This document shows positions 35,576 through 44,032 of a stretch of DNA of 64,000 nt, one piece after another. Location of the stretch: assembly GCA_947387485.1 (NCBI GenBank), contig CANDNT010000016.1:18318-82317 (forward strand). Direction: 5' to 3'. The notes under the pieces are model-generated. The model was not told where the DNA came from, made no database searches, and was given only the letters and a program-made list of their open reading frames with translations. The translations under genes and the position numbers were made by a program. Position 1 is the first letter of the stretch, and every line of letters starts with the position of its first letter. The stretch comes from Aquimarina rhabdastrellae (GTDB lineage: Bacteria; Bacteroidota; Bacteroidia; Flavobacteriales; Flavobacteriaceae).

Positions 35576-35605
35576 TTGCATAAACAAAAAAGGGTTGTAT
35601 ATTTG
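35576..35605 (+). promoter_or_regulatory. Promoter of tRNA-Asp
   Basis: TTG at 35576-35578, 19-bp spacer, TATATTTG at 35598-35605: a near-ideal Bacteroidota sigma-A promoter, 18 bp before the mature tRNA 5' end. Confidence 0.75.
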
Positions 35606-35623
35606 CCCTCGCAATAAAGCAAT

Positions 35624-35697
35624 GGTCTGGTAGTTCAGCTGGTTAGAATACATGCCTGTCACGCATGGGGTCGCGGGTTCGAGTCCCGTCCAGACCG
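35624..35697 (+). tRNA. tRNA-Asp (anticodon GTC)
   Basis: A 74-nt cloverleaf. The acceptor stem GGTCTGG (35624-35630) pairs with CCAGACC (35690-35696), with discriminator G. The anticodon arm CATGC-CTGTCAC-GCATG puts GTC at 35658-35660, and the T arm GCGGG-TTCGAGT-CCCGT is normal. The 3' CCA is not encoded (the DNA reads CAA after the discriminator), so it must be added by a nucleotidyltransferase. Confidence 0.97.
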
Positions 35698-35705
35698 CAA
35701 AATCC

Positions 35706-35738
35706 AAAAAAGCTTCAATTTTCTTGAAGTTTTTTTTT
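35706..35738 (+). terminator. Terminator of tRNA-Asp
   Basis: Stem CTTCAA / TTGAAG extended by A/T and one G.T pair, TTTTC loop, then a run of nine T, starting 9 bp after the tRNA. Confidence 0.85.
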
Positions 35739-35761
35739 GCGAATTAAAGAAGTTGTGTTGT

Positions 35762-35838
35762 CTCATAACAGAAGTGTTATGAGTGGTTTAGTAGTAAACC
35801 AATGAGAAGCTTTTCCATATCTGGAGAGGCTTTTTGCT
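35762..35838 (+). other. Array of three consecutive hairpins, the last terminator-like
   Basis: Directly after the tRNA-Asp terminator there are CTCATAAC-N6-GTTATGAG (35762-35783), TGGTTTA-GTAG-TAAACCA (35784-35801), and AAGCTTTTCC-N6-GGAGAGGCTT (35807-35832, with G.U pairs valid in the plus-strand RNA) followed by a T-rich tail. The three stems abut without spacers, which looks like a compact structured RNA. No matching promoter was found between the tRNA terminator and hairpin 1, so it could be read-through product or a remnant. Confidence 0.4.
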
Positions 35839-36150
35839 TTTATAAACTTTTCTAATTGTTTTTTATAAGTGAAGAGTGATTAGTAACAAGGAATAAGTTG
35901 GATTGAATTAAAAATGCAAAACGCTAAATCTAAAATTTAAAAGGATTCTTTACATAAATTATATAACCGTAGCCTGTAGAAGGCTATTTTTCAAACTATT
36001 TAAGGTTTTTATATTTAATATCCGACATTCTTTTATCGGTTTATCGAAAGTATAGCATAAAATTAATTAGTCTTGTAGTAAATCAATAATTGTTAATTTA
36101 CATTCACTATTCATAAATATAATTCATTCACAATAGTTGTGATTGCCCCA
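35839..36150. other. Non-coding interval
   Basis: About 310 bp of A/T-rich DNA between the hairpin array and the terminator of the hydroxyproline operon. I see no supportable gene, repeat or attachment site in it. Confidence 0.5.
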
Positions 36151-36178
36151 TAAAGACCGAAGTTATCTTCAGTCTTTA
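36151..36178 (-). terminator. Terminator of the hydroxyproline operon
   Basis: A 12-bp stem TAAAGACTGAAG / CTTCGGTCTTTA in minus-strand sense with a 4-nt loop. One T.G pair forms only in the minus-strand RNA, which confirms orientation. It lies 12 bp after the stop of the dehydrogenase gene. Confidence 0.8.
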
Positions 36179-36189
36179 TTTATTTTATT

Positions 36190-37434
36190 TTAAAATCTTC
36201 TATCTGGATGGTATGCAGATATATCTAGTGTTGTCTTTCTTCCAGAAATAACCTCAGCAATTAATTTACCTGTTGCAGGTCCTAAACTCCATCCCATCAT
36301 AGCATGCCCTGAAGCAATGCATAGATTTCTATACTTTGACGTTCTTCCTATATAGGGTAATCCATCTGGCGAAACTGGTCTCAAACCACAAGCAGCTCCC
36401 GATTTTTCAGATTCTTTAACCTCTAAACCTTTGTAATATGCAGATGCTGCATTAGCTATAGCTTCTACACGTACAGGATTGATCTCATGATTAATTCCTC
36501 CGATCTCCATAGTTCCTGCAAATCGCGTAAATCCATTCATAGGTGTTACCGCTACTTTTGCTTCTAATAAAATTGCTGGAATTGAAATTCCTGTTGGTCG
36601 TTCAACATTGATACGATATCCTTTCCCTGCTTGTGTAGGTATTTTAATTCCCAAACTCTTAGTTAATGTTGGACTCCACGAACCTGCTGCCACTATAAAT
36701 TCGTCTGCGGTTAATCTGCGTTTATCTGTTTTTACCGTTGCAATCTTCTCATCTTGACTCCAGATATCCAACACTTTTTCATTTGTATAAAAAGTTACTC
36801 CTTGTTCCTTTAAAAAAGAATATAGTGCCTTCATATATTGTCCCGGTGTCATATGTGCATCGGTATCATAAAAAACAGCTCCTTTAATATCCAAATTAGC
36901 CTCTGGTTCTAATAGATCAACTTCTTCTTTGGTAAGATTAGCTACTCCCAACCCTAAAGCTTTACCTCTTTGTCCTACTTCCCACTCTTCTTCTCCCGCT
37001 TCATCGGTTTTATAGCACATCAACAATCCTTTTCTTTCAAACTGAAACTCAAAGTCTCCAGAGTTTTTAATTTCTTGATATAATTCCCTACTTAGAATAT
37101 TAATGTCTTTAATCAAAGGTATTGATCGTTCTACTTTTTGACGTGTCGAGCTTTTTTTAAAGGCCCAAGACCATTGTAAAAAGTCTGAATCTAATCTAGG
37201 TTTCACATAAAACGGACTAGAGGCATCAAACATCCATTTGATTCCTTTAGAAATCATTCCTGGTGCAGCTAATGGTATTATATGACTAGGTGTAATATAT
37301 CCTGCATTTACAAAAGATGCTCCTGACGTTATATCCGACTGATCGATTACTGTCACTTGATGACCTTCTTTTATCAAATAATACGCTGTAGATAATCCTA
37401 TAATACCTCCACCTATGATGACACAACTTTTCAT
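36190..37434 (-). CDS. DadA-like D-amino acid dehydrogenase, probable D-hydroxyproline dehydrogenase
   Basis: A 414-residue FAD-dependent DAO-family protein. The N-terminal CVIIGGGIIGLSTAYYLIKEGHQVTVID (4-31) binds FAD. The C-terminal ACGLRPVSPDGLPYIGR and HAMMGWSLGPATGKLIAE are characteristic of the DadA group. It is encoded 44 bp after the 4-hydroxyproline epimerase gene. In the known pathway cis-4-hydroxy-D-proline is oxidised to 1-pyrroline-4-hydroxy-2-carboxylate by such an enzyme, so I assign that role from context. Generic D-amino acid oxidation is the alternative. Confidence 0.78.
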   Translation of the reverse strand: MKSCVIIGGGIIGLSTAYYLIKEGHQVTVIDQSDITSGASFVNAGYITPSHIIPLAAPGMISKGIKWMFDASSPFYVKPRLDSDFLQWSWAFKKSSTRQKVERSIPLIKDINILSRELYQEIKNSGDFEFQFERKGLLMCYKTDEAGEEEWEVGQRGKALGLGVANLTKEEVDLLEPEANLDIKGAVFYDTDAHMTPGQYMKALYSFLKEQGVTFYTNEKVLDIWSQDEKIATVKTDKRRLTADEFIVAAGSWSPTLTKSLGIKIPTQAGKGYRINVERPTGISIPAILLEAKVAVTPMNGFTRFAGTMEIGGINHEINPVRVEAIANAASAYYKGLEVKESEKSGAACGLRPVSPDGLPYIGRTSKYRNLCIASGHAMMGWSLGPATGKLIAEVISGRKTTLDISAYHPDRRF

Positions 37435-37478
37435 GTCTTTAGCTTTTTATTTTCTTAATTTTTATTCTTTTCTTATTT

Positions 37479-38489
37479 CTAGATTACCTGAAATCCATGT
37501 GCATATGGATCATCTTGATCATCTATAATAATATTGTTATATCCATAAACTTTTGCCCATCCTTGTATACTAGGTACTATTGCTTTTTTACCGTCTAATG
37601 TAGTTTCTTCTTCTATACGTCCTGTAAACTTAGATCCGATAAAACTTTCATGGATATATTCGTCTCCCGGTTTTAATGTGCCTTTTGCATATAATTGTGC
37701 CATACGCGCAGAAGTACCAGTACCACATGGTGAACGATCAATTGCTTTATCGCCATAGAATACAGCATTTCTACCAGAAGATGTTGGATCTAATGGATCT
37801 CCAGTCCATAACATATGACTTACATCTCTTATAGTGTCATTTTCTGGATGGATAAACATATTTGGATACTTTTCGTTGATACGTTCTCTCACTACTTGCG
37901 AGTATTGTATAAGTTTACTTGCCGTAAAATTATGCATCCCACTAAAATTTTCTTGAGGATCAACAATAGCATAATAGTTTCCGCCATAAGCTACGTCAAA
38001 AGTTATCTCTCCCAGTTCTGGACATTCTACAGTTAATCCTTCTGCTGCCAAATAAGATTTTACATTAGTAAGCTTTACCCATTCTACTTTTTTTCCATCC
38101 TGCTTATATGATATATCTACTAAGCCTGCTGGTGCTTCCATTCTTATTTTACCAGGTGTTTTAGGTGTTATCAACCCTTCTTCTATAGCTATTGTTATAG
38201 TTCCTATAGTACCATGACCACACATAGGTAAACATCCTGATGTTTCTATAAACAAAATCCCAAAGTCATTAGCCTCATCATGAGGAGGATATAAGATGCT
38301 TCCGCTCATCATATCATGCCCTCTAGGTTCAAACATCAATCCTTTGCGAATCCAATCATATTCTTTAAGAAAATGTTGTCGCTTTTCACTCATATTTTCT
38401 CCTTCTAAGTTTGGACCTCCTCCTGCTACAACTCTAACAGGATTTCCACATGTATGCGCATCTACACAAAAAAAAGTCTTTCTACTCAT
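37479..38489 (-). CDS. 4-hydroxyproline 2-epimerase (proline racemase family)
   Basis: A 336-residue member of the proline racemase superfamily. Both catalytic cysteines are present: Cys90 in LPMCGHGTIG and Cys255 in DRSPCGTGTSARMA. Members with both Cys are epimerases/racemases, while Ser/Thr at the first position marks trans-3-hydroxyproline dehydratases. The N-terminal DAHTCGNPVRVV fits hydroxyproline epimerases. The start codon overlaps the end of the DUF885 gene by 8 bp. It converts trans-4-hydroxy-L-proline to cis-4-hydroxy-D-proline in the cytoplasm. Confidence 0.88.
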   Translation of the reverse strand: MSRKTFFCVDAHTCGNPVRVVAGGGPNLEGENMSEKRQHFLKEYDWIRKGLMFEPRGHDMMSGSILYPPHDEANDFGILFIETSGCLPMCGHGTIGTITIAIEEGLITPKTPGKIRMEAPAGLVDISYKQDGKKVEWVKLTNVKSYLAAEGLTVECPELGEITFDVAYGGNYYAIVDPQENFSGMHNFTASKLIQYSQVVRERINEKYPNMFIHPENDTIRDVSHMLWTGDPLDPTSSGRNAVFYGDKAIDRSPCGTGTSARMAQLYAKGTLKPGDEYIHESFIGSKFTGRIEEETTLDGKKAIVPSIQGWAKVYGYNNIIIDDQDDPYAHGFQVI

Positions 38490-40224
38490 GCTTATTTTTT
38501 TCGATATATTCTTTTATTCTTTCTTCAAGTATTGGTAAGGTTACTGTTCCTTGTTCTAAGATTACTTCATGAAAAGCTCTGATATCAAACTTTTCTTTCA
38601 ATTCTTTTTCGGCTTCTTTTCTTAGCTCTCTTATTTTTATTTCTCCTATTTTATAGGATAATGCTTGTCCTGGCCATGAGATGTATCGATCTACTTCTGT
38701 ATTGATATTATGAAGTGATAATGCCGAGTTAGATGCCATAAAAGAAACTGCTTGTTCTCTTGTCCATCCTTGTGTATGTATTCCTGTATCTACTACTAAT
38801 CTACAAGCTCTCCACATCTCGTATGTCAATTTACCAAATCGCTCATATGGTGTACTGTAAATTCCCATCTCATCTGCTAAAAACTCACAATACAATCCCC
38901 ATCCTTCTCCATATGCAGAGAGGTATGTATTTTTTCTAAAATTAGGTATACTATCTCCTAACTCTTTATTTAAACTCCCTTGCAAGTGATGCCCTGGAAC
39001 AGCTTCATGAACTGTAAGTGCTGGTAAAACATATAATGGTCTACTTTTAAGATTATAAGTATTCACCCAGTAATATCCTGGATCTGTACTGTTTTTATCT
39101 GTTCCTATATAGCGTCCTGTAGTATATTTTGGTGCTATAGCATCAGGTACAGGTGCTACTCCATATGGTTTACGCGATAATGTGATAAAATATCTAGGTA
39201 ATTGTTCGTCTACTTTTTTGGCTATATTTCTTGCTTCTTTCAGCAAATCTTCTGCTGTTTCTGCATAAAACTGATCATCTGTACGTAAAAAAGTTAAAAA
39301 TTCTTCAAAGGTTCCTTTAAACTCAACTTCTTCTATAATTTGCTTCATTTCTTTACGAATACGAGCTACTTCTTCTTGACCTATTTGATAAATGGTCTTT
39401 GCATCTAAATCTAAAGTGGTATAATACTTTATACGACTTTTATAATACGCATCTCCATTAGGTGTTTGCGATACCCCTATAACTTTTCTTGTATTAGGTA
39501 AATACTCTGTTTCAAAGAACTGTTTGATTTTTTTAAATTCAGGAATTACATTTTTTTGAATTGCGTTTTTTGCTGCTTCAATTACCGAGTCTTTTTGAAC
39601 TGTAGTTAGTGTTTCTGGTAGTTTTTTGAATGGCGAATAGTAGTAATTTTCTTCTACAGTTGCTGTGATATGTGTATCATATGTTGATTCATATCCTTTA
39701 AATATGATTTGCGGTTGGGTAATTCCTTCTTCTAATCCTTTTCTTAATAATACTAAATGCTGTGATACGTATGCTGGAATTGCATTAAGTGTATTTAAAT
39801 ACTTCTTAACCTGTGCATAATTGGTTAATGGTCTTACTTGATATGTTAAGCTATTATGGAATCCCGAATCTGATAATAACGGATTTAAATACGCTTTAAA
39901 TTCATGGTGTTTTATTACTTCTTCTAGTCTAAAGGCTAGTAAAGTTGCTGAAATATATTCTGTCTCGGATAAGTTTTCTTTTGAAATCTCTTTTAATTCT
40001 TTTAATAGCTCTTTGGCGAAAGCTGTTTCACTAGCATAGTATTCTTCTGTAAAAAGTCCTAAAGGATATTTCTCTTTATCATATCCTTCATGTTTCTCAT
40101 ATTTTTCTATAATTCGCTGAAGAACAAGAGAAGATGAATTTTCCGTTTTTTTATCATTGTTATCTTTACAATTTACAAATACGGTAATAAAAATTAGTAT
40201 TAATAGTGGTTTTATAAAATTCAT
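38482..40224 (-). CDS. DUF885 lipoprotein, putative metallopeptidase
   Basis: A 580-residue protein with a lipoprotein-like N-terminus (FITVFVNCKDN, Cys19). The conserved DUF885 motif LTVHEAVPGHHLQG (His406, Glu407, His412, His413) resembles a zinc-peptidase HExxxGHH site. NTYLSAYGEGWGLYCEFLADEMG downstream supplies a further Glu, as in HExxH metallopeptidases. It is embedded between the aldehyde dehydrogenase and epimerase genes and overlaps the latter by 8 bp. I infer that it may release hydroxyproline from peptides outside the cytoplasmic membrane for the pathway; direct evidence is lacking. Confidence 0.75.
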   Translation of the reverse strand: MNFIKPLLILIFITVFVNCKDNNDKKTENSSSLVLQRIIEKYEKHEGYDKEKYPLGLFTEEYYASETAFAKELLKELKEISKENLSETEYISATLLAFRLEEVIKHHEFKAYLNPLLSDSGFHNSLTYQVRPLTNYAQVKKYLNTLNAIPAYVSQHLVLLRKGLEEGITQPQIIFKGYESTYDTHITATVEENYYYSPFKKLPETLTTVQKDSVIEAAKNAIQKNVIPEFKKIKQFFETEYLPNTRKVIGVSQTPNGDAYYKSRIKYYTTLDLDAKTIYQIGQEEVARIRKEMKQIIEEVEFKGTFEEFLTFLRTDDQFYAETAEDLLKEARNIAKKVDEQLPRYFITLSRKPYGVAPVPDAIAPKYTTGRYIGTDKNSTDPGYYWVNTYNLKSRPLYVLPALTVHEAVPGHHLQGSLNKELGDSIPNFRKNTYLSAYGEGWGLYCEFLADEMGIYSTPYERFGKLTYEMWRACRLVVDTGIHTQGWTREQAVSFMASNSALSLHNINTEVDRYISWPGQALSYKIGEIKIRELRKEAEKELKEKFDIRAFHEVILEQGTVTLPILEERIKEYIEKNKHE

Positions 40225-40291
40225 CTTCTCTTTATTTATAAGTTTATTGCTTATAAATATACTTTTATATTATTATACTAGGAATAGTTTA

Positions 40292-41899
40292 TTAGCTTAA
40301 GCTAGTAACTGCTTCCTGAATTTCTTGTTGTGTATATTGATTATCTACTAATCTTAAAATACCCAATGGATTTTCATTCTTTAATTCGTCTGGCAATAGG
40401 TTATTAGGCCAGTTTTGAAAACTAAATGGTCTTGCAAAACGTTTAATAGAATTTACTCCTACTGCAGTAAACCTACTATCTGTAGATGCTGGATATGGTC
40501 CTCCATGTTGCATAGAAGGACATACTTCTACTCCTGTAGGCACACCATTAAAGATGATACGTCCTACTCTATTTTGTAATGCACTTACTATTTGCGGGTG
40601 TTGCTCGATCTCTTTATCCTCTGCTATTATAGTTCCTGTTAATTGCCCTTCTATCTTAGCTACTATTTGCTCTAATTGTCCAGTATTTTCACATTGTACA
40701 ATCATAGAATATGGACCAAATACTTCGTGATGAAGCGTAGGATTACTTAAAAAAGTATCTCCAGATACAGTGGTTACTGTTTGTCTACCATAATTTGAAG
40801 CTACCTCTTGTTGATAATCTGCCTTAACCTCTACACCTTCTTGAGCAAGCATGCGTTCTTTATTCTCCTGGAAATTGCGTGCTATATTAGGATGTAACAT
40901 ACAATTAGGATCTATTTTTACAATTTCTTCAGATAATTGATTTGTGAAATTATCCAATGCTTCTCCTTTAACTCCTAAAATCAATCCAGGATTAGTACAG
41001 AATTGTCCTGCTCCTAATGTTATTGATCCTGCATATGTTTTTGCTAAAGATTCACTTCTTTCTGCTGCTGCTTTAGGTAAAATAACAACTGGATTAATAC
41101 TTCCCATTTCTGCAAAAACAGGTATAGGTTCTTCTCTTTGTGCTGCTAAATCATATAAGGCTCTTCCTCCTTTTATACTTCCTGTAAATCCAACTGCTTT
41201 TACATTTTGATCTTTAACCAAAGCTGCTCCTACTTCTATTCCGCTACTATTAAGGTTAGAGAATACTCCATTAGGCATTCCTGTACGTTCTGCAGCACGT
41301 ATTACTGCTCCAGCCACAAGTTCTCCTGTACCCGCATGCATTGGGTGTGATTTTACTATTACAGGACATCCTGATGCTAGTGCTGCTGCAGTATCTCCTC
41401 CTGCTGTAGAGAATGCTAATGGGAAATTACTTGCTCCAAAAACCACTACTGGCCCTAACGGAACTAGCATTTTACGTAAATCTACTTTAGGTAATGGAGT
41501 ACGTTCTGGTTGTGCGGTATCTATCGTTGCTTCTACCCAGGTACCATTAGCTATATGATCTGCAAATGCTCTTAATTGCCCTACAGTACGCCCTCTTTCT
41601 CCTTGTGCTCTTCCTTCTGGCAGTCCAGATTCAGATGTGTATACATCTATTAATGTTTGGTCTAGCGCTAAAATCTCATCTGCTATAGCGTTTAAAAACT
41701 CAGCTTTTTTAGCTCCAGAAATTTGCTTATATGTTTGATATGCTTCTGTAGCTAATTGAGTAGCCTGCTGTATTTCTTCTTGAGAAGCTTCAACAAATTG
41801 TTGTGCGTTCTCTTTATTTTCTTTTGGATTAAACGTAGTAAACGTTTTGTCTCCTTTGGCTGATAGGGTATTTCCTATTTGGTTTTTTCCTGTAATCAT
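40292..41899 (-). CDS. Alpha-ketoglutarate semialdehyde dehydrogenase (aldehyde dehydrogenase family)
   Basis: A 535-residue NAD(P)+-dependent aldehyde dehydrogenase. The cofactor fold is VVVFGASNFPLAFS and FTGSIKGG. The general base is Glu264 in FAEMGSINPVV and the nucleophile is Cys301 in LGAGQFCTNPG. The E-M-G-S-(I/L)-N-P context and the length over 500 residues are typical of the ketoglutarate semialdehyde dehydrogenase group. It would oxidise the product of the deaminase to alpha-ketoglutarate, the last step of hydroxyproline breakdown. A strand-specific hairpin separates it from the deaminase gene upstream. Confidence 0.85.
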   Translation of the reverse strand: MITGKNQIGNTLSAKGDKTFTTFNPKENKENAQQFVEASQEEIQQATQLATEAYQTYKQISGAKKAEFLNAIADEILALDQTLIDVYTSESGLPEGRAQGERGRTVGQLRAFADHIANGTWVEATIDTAQPERTPLPKVDLRKMLVPLGPVVVFGASNFPLAFSTAGGDTAAALASGCPVIVKSHPMHAGTGELVAGAVIRAAERTGMPNGVFSNLNSSGIEVGAALVKDQNVKAVGFTGSIKGGRALYDLAAQREEPIPVFAEMGSINPVVILPKAAAERSESLAKTYAGSITLGAGQFCTNPGLILGVKGEALDNFTNQLSEEIVKIDPNCMLHPNIARNFQENKERMLAQEGVEVKADYQQEVASNYGRQTVTTVSGDTFLSNPTLHHEVFGPYSMIVQCENTGQLEQIVAKIEGQLTGTIIAEDKEIEQHPQIVSALQNRVGRIIFNGVPTGVEVCPSMQHGGPYPASTDSRFTAVGVNSIKRFARPFSFQNWPNNLLPDELKNENPLGILRLVDNQYTQQEIQEAVTSLS

Positions 41900-41947
41900 T
41901 TTATATTTTTTTTAATCTTACGATGATTTTCAGTTATCAAAAAAGCA

Positions 41948-41983
41948 GAACCACATCAAATGTATAATACATTTGACATGGTC
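41948..41983 (-). terminator. Intercistronic RNA hairpin (terminator or attenuator) in the hydroxyproline operon
   Basis: A 17-bp stem centred on 41966, with a perfect inner part (TCAAATGTAT / ATACATTTGA). Three outer pairs are G.U only in the minus-strand RNA and mismatches in the plus strand, so it acts as RNA read from the minus strand. A TTTTTT run follows 4-5 nt after the stem. It sits 25 bp after the deaminase stop and 49 bp before the aldehyde dehydrogenase ATG. Confidence 0.6.
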
Positions 41984-42007
41984 TTAATTCGCCCCCTTCA
42001 ATATAGT

Positions 42008-42937
42008 TTAAGCAATAGCTTCTAATGCTTTATATTCTGGTAATTTTGGTCTTGTTTTTAAACCTCTTTCTATGATTTCCAAAACCTGCTTACGTTCTTC
42101 TCCTTTAAGTGGTAAACGTGGTGCTCTTACATTTTCTGTTCCTATTCCAGTAGCGACTTCGGCCAATTTGATATTTTGTACTAAATGTGCATTAATATCT
42201 AATTCTAATAACGGTAGGAACCATCTGTAAATTGCTATAGCTTCGTCTATTCTTCCTGCTTTTGCTAATGTATAAATAGCTACTGTTTCTTCTGGAAAAG
42301 CATCTACTAATCCTGCTACCCATCCATCTGCTCCCATCAATAAGCTCTCTAATGCCAGTGTATCTACTCCTGAAAGTATTGCTAAACGATCTCCAAATCT
42401 ATTTTTGATACGTGTTACATTAGAAATATCTCTTGTTGATTCTTTTACAGCTTGGATATTAGGGCATTCATTTAACAATTCTTCAAACATATCTAGCGTT
42501 ACTTCGATACCATAATCTACAGGATTATTATATACCATAATTGGCAATTCTGTACTGTTAGCTACAGCTTTATAATACGCTACTGTTTCTTCGTCATTAG
42601 CTTTATATCGCATAGGTGGTAGCATCATTAATCCCGAAGCTCCATCTTCTTTGGCTTGTTGGGCTGCTTTTATGGCTCCTCTTGTCGTTTGCTCTGCGAT
42701 ATTAATAATTACAGGCACTTTTCCTTCTACTAGTTTAACCGTTTCCCTTACTAGAGTTCTCTTCTCTTCATCAGACAGTGTACTGGCTTCTCCTAATGTT
42801 CCTCCTAGGATAATACCATGAACACCAGCTTCTAATTGAGCTTTAATGTTTACAGCAAATGTTTCTAAGTCTAATTGATCATCATCTGTAAATTTTGTCG
42901 TGACTGCTGGCATTACACCTTTCCATTGTATTTTCAT
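42008..42937 (-). CDS. 1-pyrroline-4-hydroxy-2-carboxylate deaminase-like protein (DHDPS/NAL family)
   Basis: A 309-residue class I aldolase-like (beta/alpha)8 enzyme. The Schiff-base lysine is Lys165 in IQAVKEST, the catalytic tyrosine Tyr136 in VYNNP, and the carboxylate-binding GGTLGE at 45-50. I chose the ATG at 42937 (MKIQWKGVMPAVTTKF), the usual N-terminus; an in-frame frame starting at 42964 adds nine residues of no visible merit. In the hydroxyproline pathway this family deaminates 1-pyrroline-4-hydroxy-2-carboxylate to ketoglutarate semialdehyde. It is first in the operon, divergent from an AraC regulator. Confidence 0.83.
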   Translation of the reverse strand: MKIQWKGVMPAVTTKFTDDDQLDLETFAVNIKAQLEAGVHGIILGGTLGEASTLSDEEKRTLVRETVKLVEGKVPVIINIAEQTTRGAIKAAQQAKEDGASGLMMLPPMRYKANDEETVAYYKAVANSTELPIMVYNNPVDYGIEVTLDMFEELLNECPNIQAVKESTRDISNVTRIKNRFGDRLAILSGVDTLALESLLMGADGWVAGLVDAFPEETVAIYTLAKAGRIDEAIAIYRWFLPLLELDINAHLVQNIKLAEVATGIGTENVRAPRLPLKGEERKQVLEIIERGLKTRPKLPEYKALEAIA

Positions 42938-43183
42938 AAAAATAGCTTTCTTCGTTTTAAACATTCCAAAATTAATTCAAATGCAACCTACCCAATGGTG
43001 ACTTATTATCCTTTAGCTATAAAATATTATCCAAAATACATAAATGTTAAGGTTTTATGAATAGTATTTGCGTATATTTAATACCAGATTGCTTTAATTA
43101 ATAGTTGTTTATCTCTCTATATAAAGTATCTATTATTAAAATAATTAACTAAAATCACACAAATTCAGCGCATCTTAACCACT

Positions 43184-44032
43184 ATGAAAGTACTTCCTTT
43201 TAAAATTCCGAAACCTAAGGGTGATGCCTTAGTTTTTCAAGAAGATTATGAAACTGTTCTTTATGACAAATTACATCAACACGAAGAAATTCAAATTAGT
43301 ATTGTGCTCCATGGAGAAGGTACTTTGATTGTAGGAGGGACTATCAACCACTATAAATCTGGAGATATTTTAGTAATAGGAAGTAATATTCCTCATGTTT
43401 TTAAAAGTAATCCCCCCGAGGATATGTCTAAATCTCATATGCTTTCTGTCTTCTTTACTACATCTTCTTTTGGAGAAGATTTTTTTAACCTACATGAACT
43501 CTCTACTTTAAGTTCTTTTTTCAAAAGATCTGAAGCAGGTTTTAAAGTCACTTCTTCTAAAAGTAAAATCAAAGATTTATTTCTAAAAATTAAATCTTCA
43601 ACAAAAATTGACCGCTTTTTATATTTCTTTAAACTGCTTAAAAAATTATCAAAAACAGAGTATACTTCTCTTTCTTCTTTTATATATGAAAAGAAATATA
43701 CTGATGTTGAAGGTAAACGTATGAGTAATGTTTTTGAATATACTATAGAAAACTTTAATCAACGTATCACTCTTGATACCATTGCTATGGTAGCTACAAT
43801 GAGTCAAAATGCATTTTGTAAATACTTTAAAAAGCGTACTAATAAGACTTATTTTCAGTTTTTAAGCGAAGTTAGAATCGAACATGCTTGTAAACTTCTA
43901 GAAGAAAACAAAGATTTGTCGATTACTGAAATTGCAGAAAAATCTGGATTCAATAATATTTCAAATTTTAATCGAAAGTTTAAGAAAATTAAAGAGCGTA
44001 CTCCTAAGGAGTATCGTAATTTCTTTAGATAA
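43184..44032 (+). CDS. AraC family regulator, probable controller of the hydroxyproline operon
   Basis: A 282-residue regulator. The N-terminal cupin-like sensor (about 20-90, HQHEEIQISIVLHGEGTLIVGG...GDILVIGSNIPH) is followed by a linker and two C-terminal helix-turn-helix motifs (about 185-280: LDTIAMVATMSQNAFCKYFKKRTNKT and LSITEIAEKSGFNNISNFNRKFKKI). It is transcribed away from the deaminase gene across a 246-bp spacer, the usual arrangement for a pathway-specific activator. It overlaps the MutS-like gene tail to tail by 8 bp (44025-44032). Confidence 0.85.
   Translation: MKVLPFKIPKPKGDALVFQEDYETVLYDKLHQHEEIQISIVLHGEGTLIVGGTINHYKSGDILVIGSNIPHVFKSNPPEDMSKSHMLSVFFTTSSFGEDFFNLHELSTLSSFFKRSEAGFKVTSSKSKIKDLFLKIKSSTKIDRFLYFFKLLKKLSKTEYTSLSSFIYEKKYTDVEGKRMSNVFEYTIENFNQRITLDTIAMVATMSQNAFCKYFKKRTNKTYFQFLSEVRIEHACKLLEENKDLSITEIAEKSGFNNISNFNRKFKKIKERTPKEYRNFFR

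Noticed and set aside
35624..36189. tRNA-Asp as an integration site of a mobile element
   Set aside because: No integrase, no second copy of the tRNA 3' end, and the genes downstream form an ordinary catabolic operon.
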